From Pezicula radicicola (lineage: Eukaryota > Ascomycota > Leotiomycetes > Helotiales > Dermateaceae), in assembly GCA_003008705.1 (NCBI GenBank), contig PDUO01000012.1, positions 973,222 through 1,037,221 of the forward strand: a stretch of DNA of 64,000 nucleotides, given 5' to 3'. The first letter of the stretch is position 1, and each line of letters opens with the position of its first letter. Positions 23,642 through 34,787 of the stretch are shown here, one piece after another. The position numbers and the translations under genes were made by a program. Under the pieces are notes generated by a model. It saw only the letters and a list, made by a program, of their open reading frames with translations, ran no database searches and was not told the DNA's origin.

Positions 23642-26142
23642 ATGGCCAGTTTCACTCCTTTACTCACCATGGCTCTTTCACTCCTTATTCTCTCGGCCTT
23701 TGCGCCTGTGAGTATGGCTACCATGCTCTACAATGGCTTGCAGACGCAAATCTTCTCCAGCAGTTTAAGTACATCCTGTGATGCGGCGCTAAATACCTCC
23801 ATTAGCTGCCCGGAAGATATCATTCAGCTTGTCACATATGGCCTCCAAGCTGTAGGTAAGCCATAATCTCTTTCGAAAACCTCGTTATTTCCGGCTTCTA
23901 ATAATTGCAGGCTGGAATACGTCTTCAATGGCTAGTTTGTGCACCTCGGAATGTTCATCTTCTTTGGCAGAGCTGGCAACAGCCGTTGAAACCGGTTGCG
24001 GTGATACTACGATGACCATAGATTCTCAAAATGTGACCTTTTCGACCTGGGTGGATCACATCCAGTACAAATTCGGCCTCATTTGTCTAGCAGATGCTAC
24101 TACAGAGGACTTTTGCTTGGATGTTGAGAAAACGTGAGATACTAGTCTTATCAATTCTACTCTCGCTGACGACTTATGTAGGTGGAATATCACAGAAATG
24201 GTCCTCGATGACACAGCGACCTGGCCAAACAACACCTACAAGTGCTATTTCGACTCGTCATCGGATACTTGGGATTATGTTCAGTTCAAGAATGGTACAT
24301 GCTTTAGTCCATTTGACTTTGAATGGTCAAATGCAACGGATAGTGCTGGACTTGACCAACTGGCTGCTCTAGATTATTATATAGATCGTGGAGAGCCTAT
24401 TGACGATGACAACTATGGATGGCCTTTTGTGTTGGAATTTGATGAATATCCTCTCGAGATTCAATGTTCCTCCTGCTTCTTGTACGCTTGACTAGATGCA
24501 TTTCTTGTTCTTAATAACTGACTTGAGCAGACAAACATTTAAGTACGGATTAGAGAACAAATGGGGCGATGTTTGGGAGTATGTACAGCACTCAACTAAG
24601 CTCTATTTTGGGTACTAACGGCATATAGTAACATCACCGCTCAGATCTGGGAGAACATGAAGTCGAACTGCGACCTTGACGATACTATTACCCCAGCAAA
24701 TGATTTCTCAAACGCCTTGGAGTAGTAAGTACGATACGGTTTCGACCCCGAGATCTTAACTAACAGTTTTCAGTGGTTCTGATATTCCCGACACGCCAGT
24801 GCCAGCTTCAAACTGCCCTCAAAACATTAGTATCAGTGGCAGCACCACTCTGACGTGTCAACAAGCTGCGATTCAATTCCAAATCCCGAGTGCTGGTCTT
24901 TATAACCTGAACTCAGGCCTCTACTGCCCTGGACTGGCTAATACAACTATTTGTGCCCCATTATCGTGTCCCGTGACGGTTGTTAGTCTGGGAGATGATA
25001 TTGCGTGGAACAACGATACAGAGAATATCGCAAACTGGGTTGCCGGATACTCCAACTTTACCGCTGCCCAGTTCTACTCATGGAACCCTTATATCAGTCT
25101 TGACCATGTCACACACGGCACGGTTGTCTGCGTGGGGTAAGTATTGCACAATCATATTGCATAATGAATTCTGACCGGTTTTCAGGCCTCCAGGTGGCGC
25201 TTATATCCCACCTTCAGCTACTGTTGCTATTCCATCTGTCTATACAACAACTGCGTGAGTAAATTGCTCGACTCTAGGAAATAAAACTAAGATCTCTAGT
25301 ATACCGCCAAGCCCTACGCCCTCCGGAACAATTCCTAATTGCGGCCTTTACTATCTCGTACAGACAGGAGACGACTGTGACCTCGTCTGCGAGAGGTTTG
25401 GATTGACATTCTCAGAGTTTATTAGTATGTTCATGATTAGTCATAGTCACAATTAGATATATACTAACTAACAGTGTAGATCTCAACCCTTCGATCGACT
25501 CCGCCTGCTCGAACCTTATTCTAGGAGATGACTACTGGCAAGTTTATCAAGAAGTCTCTAGAGAATATGCTAACATTAAACAGTGTTGCTGCAGTCAACG
25601 GAACCGTCGTATCCAGTGTCACCACAACCAGAGCACCTGCTACATCGACATCTACATCGACAACAACGGGCAGTACTTCTACATCAACATACGTTACAGC
25701 TCCTAGTCCAACCGTCTCAGGAACTACACCTTACTGCTATGAGTGGTATACTGTGAAGACGGACGATACATGCTATGATATCGATCAAGCCTATGGTATA
25801 ACCCTGGATGAGTTCATAGCATTGAATACATACATTGATACGGCCTGTGATAATCTGTGGCCGGATTACAGCTACTGTGTATCTGGAATACCGCTTGCTA
25901 GTGCGACAACCTCCACAGCGACGCCGACATCAACAACCACATCAGTCACTACGCCTACTCCTACGCAAGCCGGTATGGCAAGCGGCTGTACGGTATTCTA
26001 CGAAGCTCAGCCAAACGACGGCTGCTATGATATCGCAGCAAACTATGGAATTACCCTGGACGAATTTTACGAGTGGAATCCTGCTGTGGGAGATGATTGC
26101 TCTGGTTTATGGCCTGATTATTACTACTGTGTGGGCATGTAG
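23642..26142 (+). CDS. Secreted LysM-domain protein with a GC-AG intron
   Basis: Ten exons (23642-23855, 23911-24133, 24182-24481, 24531-24578, 24629-24724, 24774-25136, 25186-25254, 25300-25424, 25480-25537, 25584-26142) close exactly to 684 residues. A signal peptide spans about residues 1-26. The N-terminal half is a Cys/Asn-rich extracellular region with many N-glycosylation sites, as in LysM proteins that partner subgroup C chitinases. LysM-type modules follow: a diverged one around NCPQNISISGSTTLTC, then YLVQTGDDCDLVCERFGLTF, YTVKTDDTCYDIDQAYGITL and EAQPNDGCYDIAANYGITL. The last three each contain FxxxN(P/T) and end in YCV. A Thr/Ser linker separates the second and third. LysM modules bind chitin oligomers, for hyphal protection or chitin masking. 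Intron 9 uses a GCAAGT donor; without it the frame stops soon after. Confidence 0.88.
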
Positions 26143-26197
26143 AGATAATGGATGGACGAGAATTTTCGATTCCTGTATATGTAGCCATCTGTGCTTT

Positions 26198-27236
26198 TCA
26201 ATGAATTGCTCTTTTAATGACATCATTCCATACACCCTCTACATCGCGTGACCAGTCCTCCTGACGGAAATTGTCTGGCCAGCCATATGTCTCAATAAGG
26301 ATCTTTTTCACCTCGTCGCGCTGACACCATTCATTAGCCAATAATGAATACTAAGAACGAAGGAGTTCTATCCTTACAACATTAGCATCTTCAAAACCAT
26401 GATATTCTCTCCCAAATTGCTCAGAACCGGAAGGAATTAGTTCTAGTGAACGGATCTTTTCGTTTAGGCGACGAAGGTACGAAGGTGCATCTTGAGTATA
26501 CCAGTTTCGATAATGTGTAGGATCATCAGGCCTTTCAAGGTCCGTACCTTCGGGATTCCCATCCTCTGGGGAATAATCACTTTCAATCTTACGAACGGTA
26601 TCTATATATCAATTAGCATGAATTAACCTCAATCTTAGACGATAGGGAGTTTGAGCGAAGCATACTATCTTTCGTATCAAGGACTAAGGTCATTCCATCA
26701 CGAAGATTATGCGACAAAGCAATATCATGTGGAAGGAGATAATCCAACCTCAATTTACTCTTCCCCTTTCTCGGTGGTGGGGTTTCCGGATCACGGCTTT
26801 CAACAAGCTCTTCGTCGTCAAGAAATGAATATGGCATAGATCCTGGAAATAAGTGTACCCCATATCGTAGATCGGTATTTAGATATGGGATTTTCTTGAT
26901 CAAGGAGATGACGGAGGGATCAAGTTGAAGGTGCTCGCATAAGACTTCGTTTATTGTATGTTCTTCTGAGGAGGGCCATGTAATCTGATCCGGACTGAAA
27001 TAGGCTAACTTGATCAAGAGCGAATAAAGATCTGTGAGGAGACCCACGATCTCAGCTTCATTGTATGGTGTGTTGACGGTGTTAAGGATTGGTGAGGGTG
27101 GCGGCGTTGCGTCTGGTGATGATGGTTCAGTCATCCTGGATGGTTGTTGGGGATTTGATTGTTGGATCTGGAAGAAGACTAGGAGTGCAATGATGCCAAG
27201 AAGAAATGCGAAGACTACTTCTGACTGTTGAAGCAT
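26198..27236 (-). CDS. Unknown membrane-anchored protein
   Basis: I do not recognise this protein. Three exons start at complement 27236. The first donor is GTATGC near 26670 and the second exon runs KIESDYSPEDG...GFEDANV. The second intron leads to RDEVKKILIETYGWP, and the stop is at 26198. The start was set at MLQQSEVVFAFLLGII because the preceding in-frame codons up to 27440 lack coding character. Residues 7-25 form one strong membrane segment, suggesting a type II or signal-anchor protein. A Pro/Ser-rich stretch and then a soluble helical domain follow, with a recurring YGVHLFPGSMPYSF and a conserved-looking NWYTQDAPSYLRRLNEKI. It is convergent with the LysM gene, 55 bases apart. Confidence 0.6.
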
Positions 27237-28330
27237 GCCGTGGGAGACGAGAACCGTAGGATGGGCTGTTGACGTGGTGTGTACCAGTATTCTACTGCAC
27301 CAGAATGCGATGTATGTATAGAGATGAGTTGAGGTGAGGTTGAGTGTCTTCAAATAATAGCTTTGGGAGGGGCTTACGCGAATGCCGCCGATTATGTCAT
27401 TGCTCAACAGGGTCTGGTGGTTTGTTAGAACAAGCCACAAGCGAAATTAGACGGGCTTTCAGCAACATCAACCCAACACTAACTTTGTAGCCTGAACTAT
27501 GGGCGAGCAGACATAAGCTGAGAAAATATAGGTGGCCTAATCCCCAGCTAAGACTGTTGCTGAGACTTCTTTTAACGTCTTGTTTATCGCTCTAAGCTGC
27601 TAAATTTTGAAAGGTGTTCAAATATTCCGTACCAGAAGCCCATCCAGCCGCCCCCTTTTTTTCGTAGCGAATGACACGTGACACAAAACTCAGCATCGTT
27701 CTTTACGTCGTTCTTTACCTTGCATCAATTACTAAATCCTTTGTAATCTACAGAAACTGGAAAACTTTCTGCGGAATACAGACACTGACACGTGACTATA
27801 GCCATCCACTTATTTAAATGTACCTGGTAGTATTACTTATTGGAATTTAGTAACTCGCTTCTAGTGCTTAATATCGTGCTCGATATCGATATCGATATCT
27901 GATTTAATTCTTTCCTAATTTCTAAAGAACTAAAGTTAATAATATATGAATTCCATAAAAAGCTTCCTGCGACTGTATTGTGCAATATTAAGTTACCGAA
28001 ATTAGTGTTCTATTTAAATACTCGTAGACTCAAGATTTATTTATCTCCTTTCGCTGGTCTTCAGCTCCTAGACGTGAGCTGCTACTAATTTATTACATCT
28101 TCCTAAATCTAATCTTTTATAGTCTTAGCTCTTCTTACTCTACCTTAAGTTCTAATTCTCCTGCCTTAGGAGGGCATTAAGCGAATACCAAATTAGAATG
28201 TAGTGAGATTTGAGTGGAAGACCTCCACATGATAAGCTACTGTAAAATTGCAAAGTTATCATGATATTTGATCTCAGCTATGTACATAAATGCCCGCAAC
28301 CTATATCCTTCTCAAAGATCTCATAACATC
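27237..28330. other. Intergenic, AT-rich with a short ATCGAT repeat
   Basis: About 1.1 kb. The segment 27840-28200 is strongly AT-rich, with a CGATAT-type microsatellite near 27880-27900. TpA-rich sequence suggests decayed repeat DNA, but no element could be identified. No gene was found. Confidence 0.5.
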
Positions 28331-29956
28331 TTAATCAACTAGATTCGTGTCGTACGTAGCAAACTGTCTCGTGGGCACCTGTCTTTCAAACAGGATATCC
28401 AACTCCTCAAAGGTCCTTCCCTTCGTCTCAGGCAGCCTGAACCAAGCCCAAATAAGCAGTAGCAGTGTAAATAAAGCAGCAGGAAACGCCGCTTTGCCTT
28501 TTAAATTCGCTTCGGTTGGGTTGAGCAAATATGGTGCAACAACAATATTGACGCAATTGAGGAAGTAATATGAATTACGCCCCAGGGAGATAGTCTTGAT
28601 ACGTAAGCGAGAAGCTGGGACTTCACTTGCGATGGCGTAAGGAAGTGGACCAATGCTCAAGCCATAGCAGGCGAACCAAATCAGCAAAACTGCAGATTGG
28701 GTCCAGCGGATATTAGAAGACGCGGGCGCAAGATCAAGGAAGCCGACAAGTGCCATGATAGGTAACATCACCGAGAGCCCTGTGAGATACATGCGACGCC
28801 GTCCGAAGTATGCTTGAATGAACCAGGAGAAAACAGTTCCTAGAAATGCGGTTGAATACATTCCAAGAGAGAGCTTGAAGGCATCGTCAGTAGCCAGACC
28901 GGCGAGCGTGAAGAAGTAGGTCGTGTAATTCTGGATGGCAAAGCCCACAAGTAATTGACCTCCCCAGGAGACCATCGCAATTTCTGTGCGCCGACGACTG
29001 TTGCCCTGGAAGCATTGTGCGTATGTGGTGCCAATATTCATTTCCTTTTCGGTCTCAATCGTATGAACGATCATAGCTACTATATCTTTAGGATTGACGA
29101 ACTCTTCCGGTGCAGTAATGAGCCTCTTCATTGTTGCCTCTGCTTCTTGCACGCGATTACGACGAACCAGCCACCATGGCGAGTCGGGAGCGAACCAAAT
29201 TATGACGAAGAGGGGAAGAGGCCACATCCATTGTAGAGCGAAAGGAATACGAAAAGCCCATTCAGTATGATTGTTAATCAAGCCTCGAAGGACGCCAGTG
29301 GCAATGATATGACCAATGACCCAACACAAATTCACGAATGTGGTGAGATAGCTTCGAAGTACCATAGGACACACCTCTGCAGCATAGGATGGAGTAAGGG
29401 CTGAGAAGATACCCCAAGGTAAACCACTGTTGAGTAATCAAAACCGTGCTACTTAAAATAGGGTGAAAGGATAGCCTCACCATAGAATCTGACTAACAAG
29501 TAGGACTTCAACATTTGGAGCAAAGAAAGTGACGAAGATGAAGCCACTTAATACGACATAGCATCCAAGCATGACTTTCCGAGGACCGAAGCGCTCAGTC
29601 AGCCAACCATTCAAGAAGACTCCTATGACGAGACCGATGTTTGATCCAAGAGAAAGACCCAACTGCCATTTTGCAGGGATCGAATAGTTTCCATTGGGAA
29701 GACGTACTCCGTATTTCTTTTGGAACTCGGGGTAGGCAAAGAAGGAGTTAATGAGTTGCAGATCGTAGGATTCCATCACAGTGGCCGCGGAGACTAAGAT
29801 GGACCACTTCACCGCAGTCCGATAGTATCGGAGAGCTTGCAGGAAGGTGAGTTCGTGCTCGCTATTGGCTGCATTTGCGGCGGAGTTCTCGTTGCTTTTG
29901 TTAATCTTGGAATCGACGGCATTCTCAACATGGCTCGACTCGAACTTGAGATCCAT
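28331..29956 (-). CDS. MFS sugar transporter, alpha-glucoside-permease type
   Basis: Two exons (29956-29481 and 29426-28331) encode 523 residues. Twelve membrane segments are visible. The signatures are those of fungal maltose/alpha-glucoside permeases: AATVMESYDLQLI in the first segment, NGWLTERFGPRKVML in the cytoplasmic loop, QILCGLPWGIF formed across the intron, APDSPWWLVRRNR mid-protein, and RLPETKGRTFEELDILFE at the end. These transporters couple proton and sugar uptake at the plasma membrane. It is divergent from a sulfatase with 594 bases between the starts, and the shared promoter has a repeated CGG-type site, so the natural substrate may be a sulfated sugar or related glycoside. That substrate is inferred from context, not from the sequence. 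Confidence 0.9.
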
Positions 29957-30550
29957 AGTGAAATGTAGCGTTTTTGACCTTGTTGATGGGGATGTAGTCG
30001 GGATAAAAAATCCGATTGAGAGTATTGTTCGCTAGAAATGAAGAGTTTGTTATGCTAGCCAGACAGAGGTCTGAGAGTTCAGAAGGTAACTTTATGCCGA
30101 AGGAATGAGTAGCTGGACTATATGTTAATACTGGCCGATACACAGATCGGCTCTCCACACTTCCCCATCCCATTCTACCTCCCCACAAAAACGGGTCTAT
30201 AGAGGAGGATATACTATGGCTCGCTAATAATATCCCTTGCTCGCCGACATCCGTTCCTTACCGACATCCGTAGTATACCCCGCATCTATATTTTTACCTC
30301 AGTTTGGAATGAATGGCTGGGTTTCCGACTGTTTGTCCAATCAAGGTTATTCCTGACCGACATCCGAATATTTCTTACCGACACCCGAATTATGAATAGC
30401 CTCATGACAGTGGACTTTCGATGATCTTAAAAGTCTTTGCCGCCATCGGCCACTTTACTGGAGCTTCAAAACCGAGGGTTCATCTTGTTTCTTAGCATCT
30501 GAACCGCATCCCAAATCCATACTCTAGACGTTTATTTCCAATTTCCAATC
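29957..30550. promoter_or_regulatory. Divergent promoter with four CCGACATCCG-type operators
   Basis: The region between transporter and sulfatase holds CCGACATCCG at 30244-30253, 30261-30270 and 30357-30366, plus a one-base variant CCGACACCCG at 30378-30387. On the opposite strand each reads CGG-N4-CGG (the variant CGG-N4-CGG as well), a direct-repeat format used by Zn2Cys6 proteins. The copies fall in two pairs, spaced 17 and 21 bases start to start. I infer that they are binding sites for the double zinc-cluster regulator two genes away. Confidence 0.65.
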
Positions 30551-32080
30551 ATGTCAGAACGACCGAATATTCTCTTCATCATGGCTGATGACCATGCCTC
30601 GAAGGCAATTGGTTGCTACGGAGCTGGTCTCAATCAAACGCCAAATCTTGACCGTCTTGCTACTGAAGGAATGCTCTTTAATCACTGCTATGTGACTAAT
30701 TCTATATGTACGCCTTCACGTGCCACTATTCTGACAGGTACACACAACCACGTCAATGGGGTTATGACGCTCGATAGCAAAATCAATAAACATATTCCTA
30801 ACGTTGCAAAACATCTTCGAACCGGTGGCTACCAGACCGCCATGATTGGAAAGTGGCACTTAGGGGAGGGCAAGGGGTCCGAGCCTACTGGCTTCGACTA
30901 CTGGTCAGTACTACCGGGCCAGGGTGCATACCATGACCCCCAAATGATCGAGATGGGGGAAGAAAAAGTTTTTCCGGGATACGCAACAGATATTATTACC
31001 GACAAGAGTCTGGACTGGATTGAGAAGCGGGACAAAGAGAAGCCATTCTTCTTGATGTGCCACCATAAAGCACCTCACCGGAGTTGGGAGTGCGATGATA
31101 AGCACAAAAGTCTCTACCGCGACCCAGTCAAGATACCTGACACCTTTACCGACGATTACAAGAACAGAGCAAAGGCTGCTAAAGTTGCGAAGATGCGTGT
31201 AGAAGAGGACCTTACCTACGGAGACTTAGGTCTTGTCCAGCCTGATGGCGGCGACAGTGTTGGAAAGAAACTGATTGATCGCTGGTGGTGGCATGATCGA
31301 AAGATCCCAGCACCTGAAGATGTGACAAAGCTCAAACTAATTGATAAGGAGGATGGGACCGTGTTCACATTCAAGACGAGATCCGAGCTGGCGGAGTTCA
31401 AGTTTCAACGGTACATACAACGGTATTTGCGGACCATTGCAAGTATCGACGATAATGTTGGCCGGATGCTTGATTACCTTGACAAAGAAAACCTGGCGGA
31501 CAACACAATCGTCATCTATACCTCAGATCAAGGTTTTTTTCTTGGAGAGCATGGATGGTTTGACAAACGATTTATGTATGAGGAGTCTTTCCAAATGCCC
31601 TTTTTAATTCGATATCCGAAGGAGATCAAGCCTGGAAGTGTCTGCAATGACATCATTAGTAACGTCGATTTTGCGGCTCTCTTTTTGGACTATGCAAATC
31701 TCCGTCAACCTACCTATATGCAAGGCGTTTCCTTCCGCAAACTGCTGCTTGAGAAAACGCCTCCAGACTGGCAGCAGGTTGCCTATCATCGATATTGGAT
31801 GCACAAAGATATTATACATGAGGCCTATGCCCATTATGGCGTCAGAGATCAAAGATATAAATTGATTTACTGGTACAACGAGGATTTTGGCATTGAAGGG
31901 ACCACGCCCAAGGGCGATGAGGAAAAGGAATGGGAGCTGTTTGACTGTGAGAAAGATCCATTAGAATTATTCAATTGCTATCATGATGAAGAGTACAAGG
32001 AGGTGGTAGAAAAGATGACGAAGATCTTGGAGGACAAGATGATAGAGATTGGTGATGAGCCAGTTCACCCTCGCAAATAA
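30551..32080 (+). CDS. Sulfatase (type I, formylglycine-dependent)
   Basis: An intronless gene of 509 residues. The N-terminus PNILFIMADDHA supplies the metal-binding Asp pair, and SICTPSRATILTG contains the C-x-P-S-R motif at residues 53-57, whose cysteine is converted to formylglycine. GKWHLG, HHKAPH and TSDQGFFLGEHGWFDK are further active-site elements of the alkaline-phosphatase-superfamily sulfatases, and the C-terminal WELFDCEKDPLELFN matches the usual end domain. There is no signal peptide, so it is probably intracellular and acts on an imported sulfate ester. It hydrolyses sulfate esters, giving sulfate and an alcohol. Lack of introns among intron-bearing neighbours and the bacterial-style sequence would fit acquisition by transfer, but that is untested. 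It faces a sugar-type transporter and precedes a regulator. Confidence 0.93.
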   Translation: MSERPNILFIMADDHASKAIGCYGAGLNQTPNLDRLATEGMLFNHCYVTNSICTPSRATILTGTHNHVNGVMTLDSKINKHIPNVAKHLRTGGYQTAMIGKWHLGEGKGSEPTGFDYWSVLPGQGAYHDPQMIEMGEEKVFPGYATDIITDKSLDWIEKRDKEKPFFLMCHHKAPHRSWECDDKHKSLYRDPVKIPDTFTDDYKNRAKAAKVAKMRVEEDLTYGDLGLVQPDGGDSVGKKLIDRWWWHDRKIPAPEDVTKLKLIDKEDGTVFTFKTRSELAEFKFQRYIQRYLRTIASIDDNVGRMLDYLDKENLADNTIVIYTSDQGFFLGEHGWFDKRFMYEESFQMPFLIRYPKEIKPGSVCNDIISNVDFAALFLDYANLRQPTYMQGVSFRKLLLEKTPPDWQQVAYHRYWMHKDIIHEAYAHYGVRDQRYKLIYWYNEDFGIEGTTPKGDEEKEWELFDCEKDPLELFNCYHDEEYKEVVEKMTKILEDKMIEIGDEPVHPRK

Positions 32081-32359
32081 GCGAGGGCCCTCAATATACT
32101 TAAAATGAAGGAAAATTGGCACTGATCGTACCCATTGCCAAGCTGGGGATGACATCTGTGCCAGTTTGACCTCTCGTTATTGAGACTTGCCTACGTGGCC
32201 CCAGATTCTTCTTTTCAACTCCACTGTATTCTAAAACCCATCACATCACGTGTGAATCCCCGCGGTGCTAGGTAGCTTGGCGATCCCACTTCCTCGGCTG
32301 CTGCCCACTACCATCATCTCCCGCCACTTACTGAATTCTTCCCAGGGCCTTCAGCCAAT
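32081..32359. promoter_or_regulatory. Promoter of the double zinc-cluster regulator and terminator of the sulfatase
   Basis: A short spacer of 279 bases. It contains CACGTG at 32247-32252 and CCGCGG at 32259-32264, but no copy of the CCGACATCCG site, so the regulator may not be autoregulated through that site. Confidence 0.45.
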
Positions 32360-34787
32360 ATGTCTAGTATAAGAAGGTCACAGAAAGGCTTTAATACATG
32401 CATGCAATGCCGATATCGGAAAGTGAGTGTTCTTGACGGCTATTGATGTAGTAGATGCTTACCAGTGCCCAGGTCCGATGTGATGGTCGACGAGACACCT
32501 GCCGCAATTGCGAGAGACTAAATTTCTCTTGTTCTTTTGGAAACATAGAAATTATCTCTCCAGATATCGATTCCCCAAGGAGCAGTAGCATCCGGCCTCC
32601 TCGACGACTGAGGGCTCCTCGAGCATGCGACGCCTGTAGAGAACAAAAATCCCGTTGTTCTGGCGAGCTACCGGCATGCCAGAGATGTGCTAGAAGAGGC
32701 TTCCAGTGTAATTATGGGTCAGCTCAGGGGCAGTCTATTGTGTCGGGTCCCACATCAAGCTCAGGAGAAGAGCAATGTGGTGCTGACAATCACATTCCAA
32801 ACGTTTCAGTAGATCAAACAGTGCGCAGTGTTGCTCTTTTGTCAGATCCTACAAACGCCGATATTTGTACCATCGTTAGGTAAGTCAAGATGTAAAAATG
32901 ATTTGTCATTGTAGATTGTTGGTTTGACTGATCTGGCCAGGGTCAACCTTCCTGACGACTCTGAAATTCAATCAGCAATAACGAACTTCTTCCAGAAGAT
33001 GCACTCTCTTCCCGCCTACTCATTTCTCCACGAAGCATCGACAAAGTACGCTTTGCGAATTGGCAAATTGAATCCGGCGCTCGTCTTCGCGATATGCGCC
33101 CTCAACCACCAGTGCAATGAAGCTGACTTGAGTGAGCCGAGTCAGAGTATCTCTTGGATTAACGCATCTGAGGAACTTATCTTTCGACAGCTTAGCCAAC
33201 CATCGATCTCCCATTTACAGGCTCTGATGCTGATAATCCGTTACCATTTGGAATCTTATCAGCTGGCCAGATCATTTATGTTAATCAGTCTTGCTACTCG
33301 GATAGCCTTCGGCCTACGCCTGAATTATGAGCACGATCAAATTCCCTTTTACAAGCAAGAATCCCGGAGGAGACTTATGTGGTCAGTTTTTTACATCGAA
33401 AAGATGTGGTCAGGTGGTTTAATAGAATTTACTTTGTGTCCGGAGGGCGCGATTCATCTTCAACTGCCGAGCCGTGAGGAGCATTTTGAAAGCAATACGC
33501 CTTGTAGAACAGAGCAAATCGAGATCACAAGCGAAGTCTCAGAATCACGCGAGAATGCGGGACTACTGGCGCATTGCATTAGAGCTACGTCGATGCGAGG
33601 AATAGTTTTCAAGTAAGTCCCTATCCAACAGGTCATTGCCGGTACTAAACTGCTTTTTCATAGGAATACAAGGCGAATATGGTCAAACACAAATGTGTCT
33701 CCCGAATTCTTGGTAGAATCGGCACGGGACTTCGAGAAGAGATTATTCGACATTAAGTCCAGAGTGGAAGTTTCAGCATTGTTCTCAATTGAGAAGCTGA
33801 ACTTTTATGCAAGAACTAGATGGCTGTCCCGTTATCTCCAATTCCATCTTTCATGGCACCAATGCCACTGCGACGTGTACCGCACCTTTCTTCCTGGTTA
33901 TCGAGAAGCAGCTTCTACACCTCTGCTCGAGCAAGTCAACCAGGAGTTTTCCAAGTATGCAAAATTGGAATGCTATCGGCATGCATCTTCTATGGCAGAG
34001 ATATTCTCGGCAGTATTGAATCTTGAAATCGAGTTCCCTCCACTGGATATGGATATAGTTGTTTGTGCGTATCATTGTACTCGGCTACTGTTATATATGT
34101 CTTGCCGAGAGCCCTTCATGGCGGGACCCTCACTTCAAGAAAAAGCATATTTAACTCTTGATGCCGCCAAGAAATTCTCAGGAAGCTCAAAACTAGCGGC
34201 TAGTATTGTAAGTTTTACTTCATCACGCTGGTAGACCAATGCTAATACTCCACCAGATATTCGATATAGAGAAGCTTCTCACTAGAGGAACTTCTTCGCC
34301 AGAAATAATTGAAAATCCAGGAGAGAAAGATGACGAGAAACAAAAAGGATTCCCATCTATAACCCCAGCCGCACAATCTAGACAAAGACTGGCCAAACAT
34401 AGTCTCGTCCGTCGAGCAAATTTTGTAGATGACAGTTCTATGGTTGTATCTAATGCCGACGACGAATCACAGTCTCAACAGTTGGACTCACGTCCAGCAT
34501 CCTCAGAGTCTGTTATACTCAGTAGGGAACAACCAGTTGTGTCGTTTAACCCTTCGCAACCACAAACCTCAATTGAGAGTATGGAAACCGAAGGCTCTGC
34601 TCAACAAGCGGAACCAAGCGATGTTTTCAGTCAAGACTTCGAGGACCCTTGCTGGGATAGTGATGCAATGGCCCAGGACTTTTGGAATAATTATGATTTG
34701 GACTTTATTCTCAACCCGGAAGCCTCTTGGCAGAGTAATTTGGGTGGGTCTACGACGGGACTTGGAGATCCGTCTTGGAATCAATAA
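32360..34787 (+). CDS. Transcription factor with two tandem Zn2Cys6 clusters
   Basis: Five exons (32360-32422, 32473-32879, 32941-33612, 33664-34207, 34257-34787) close to 738 residues. Cluster 1 has Cys at 14, 17, 24, 31, 34 and 41; cluster 2 at 73, 76, 83, 90, 93 and 100. Both have the exact C-x2-C-x6-C-x6-C-x2-C-x6-C spacing. The first intron splits cluster 1 after Lys21. A 31-residue basic Pro/Arg-rich linker joins them. The central part (SISHLQALMLIIRYHLES, LATRIAFGLRL, ESRRRLMWSVFYIEKM) is the fungal-specific TF domain (PF04082), and the C-terminus is acidic and Gln/Ser-rich, as in activation domains. It follows the sulfatase on the same strand, and the sulfatase/transporter promoter carries CGG-N4-CGG sites, so it is probably their pathway-specific activator. 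Confidence 0.9.
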
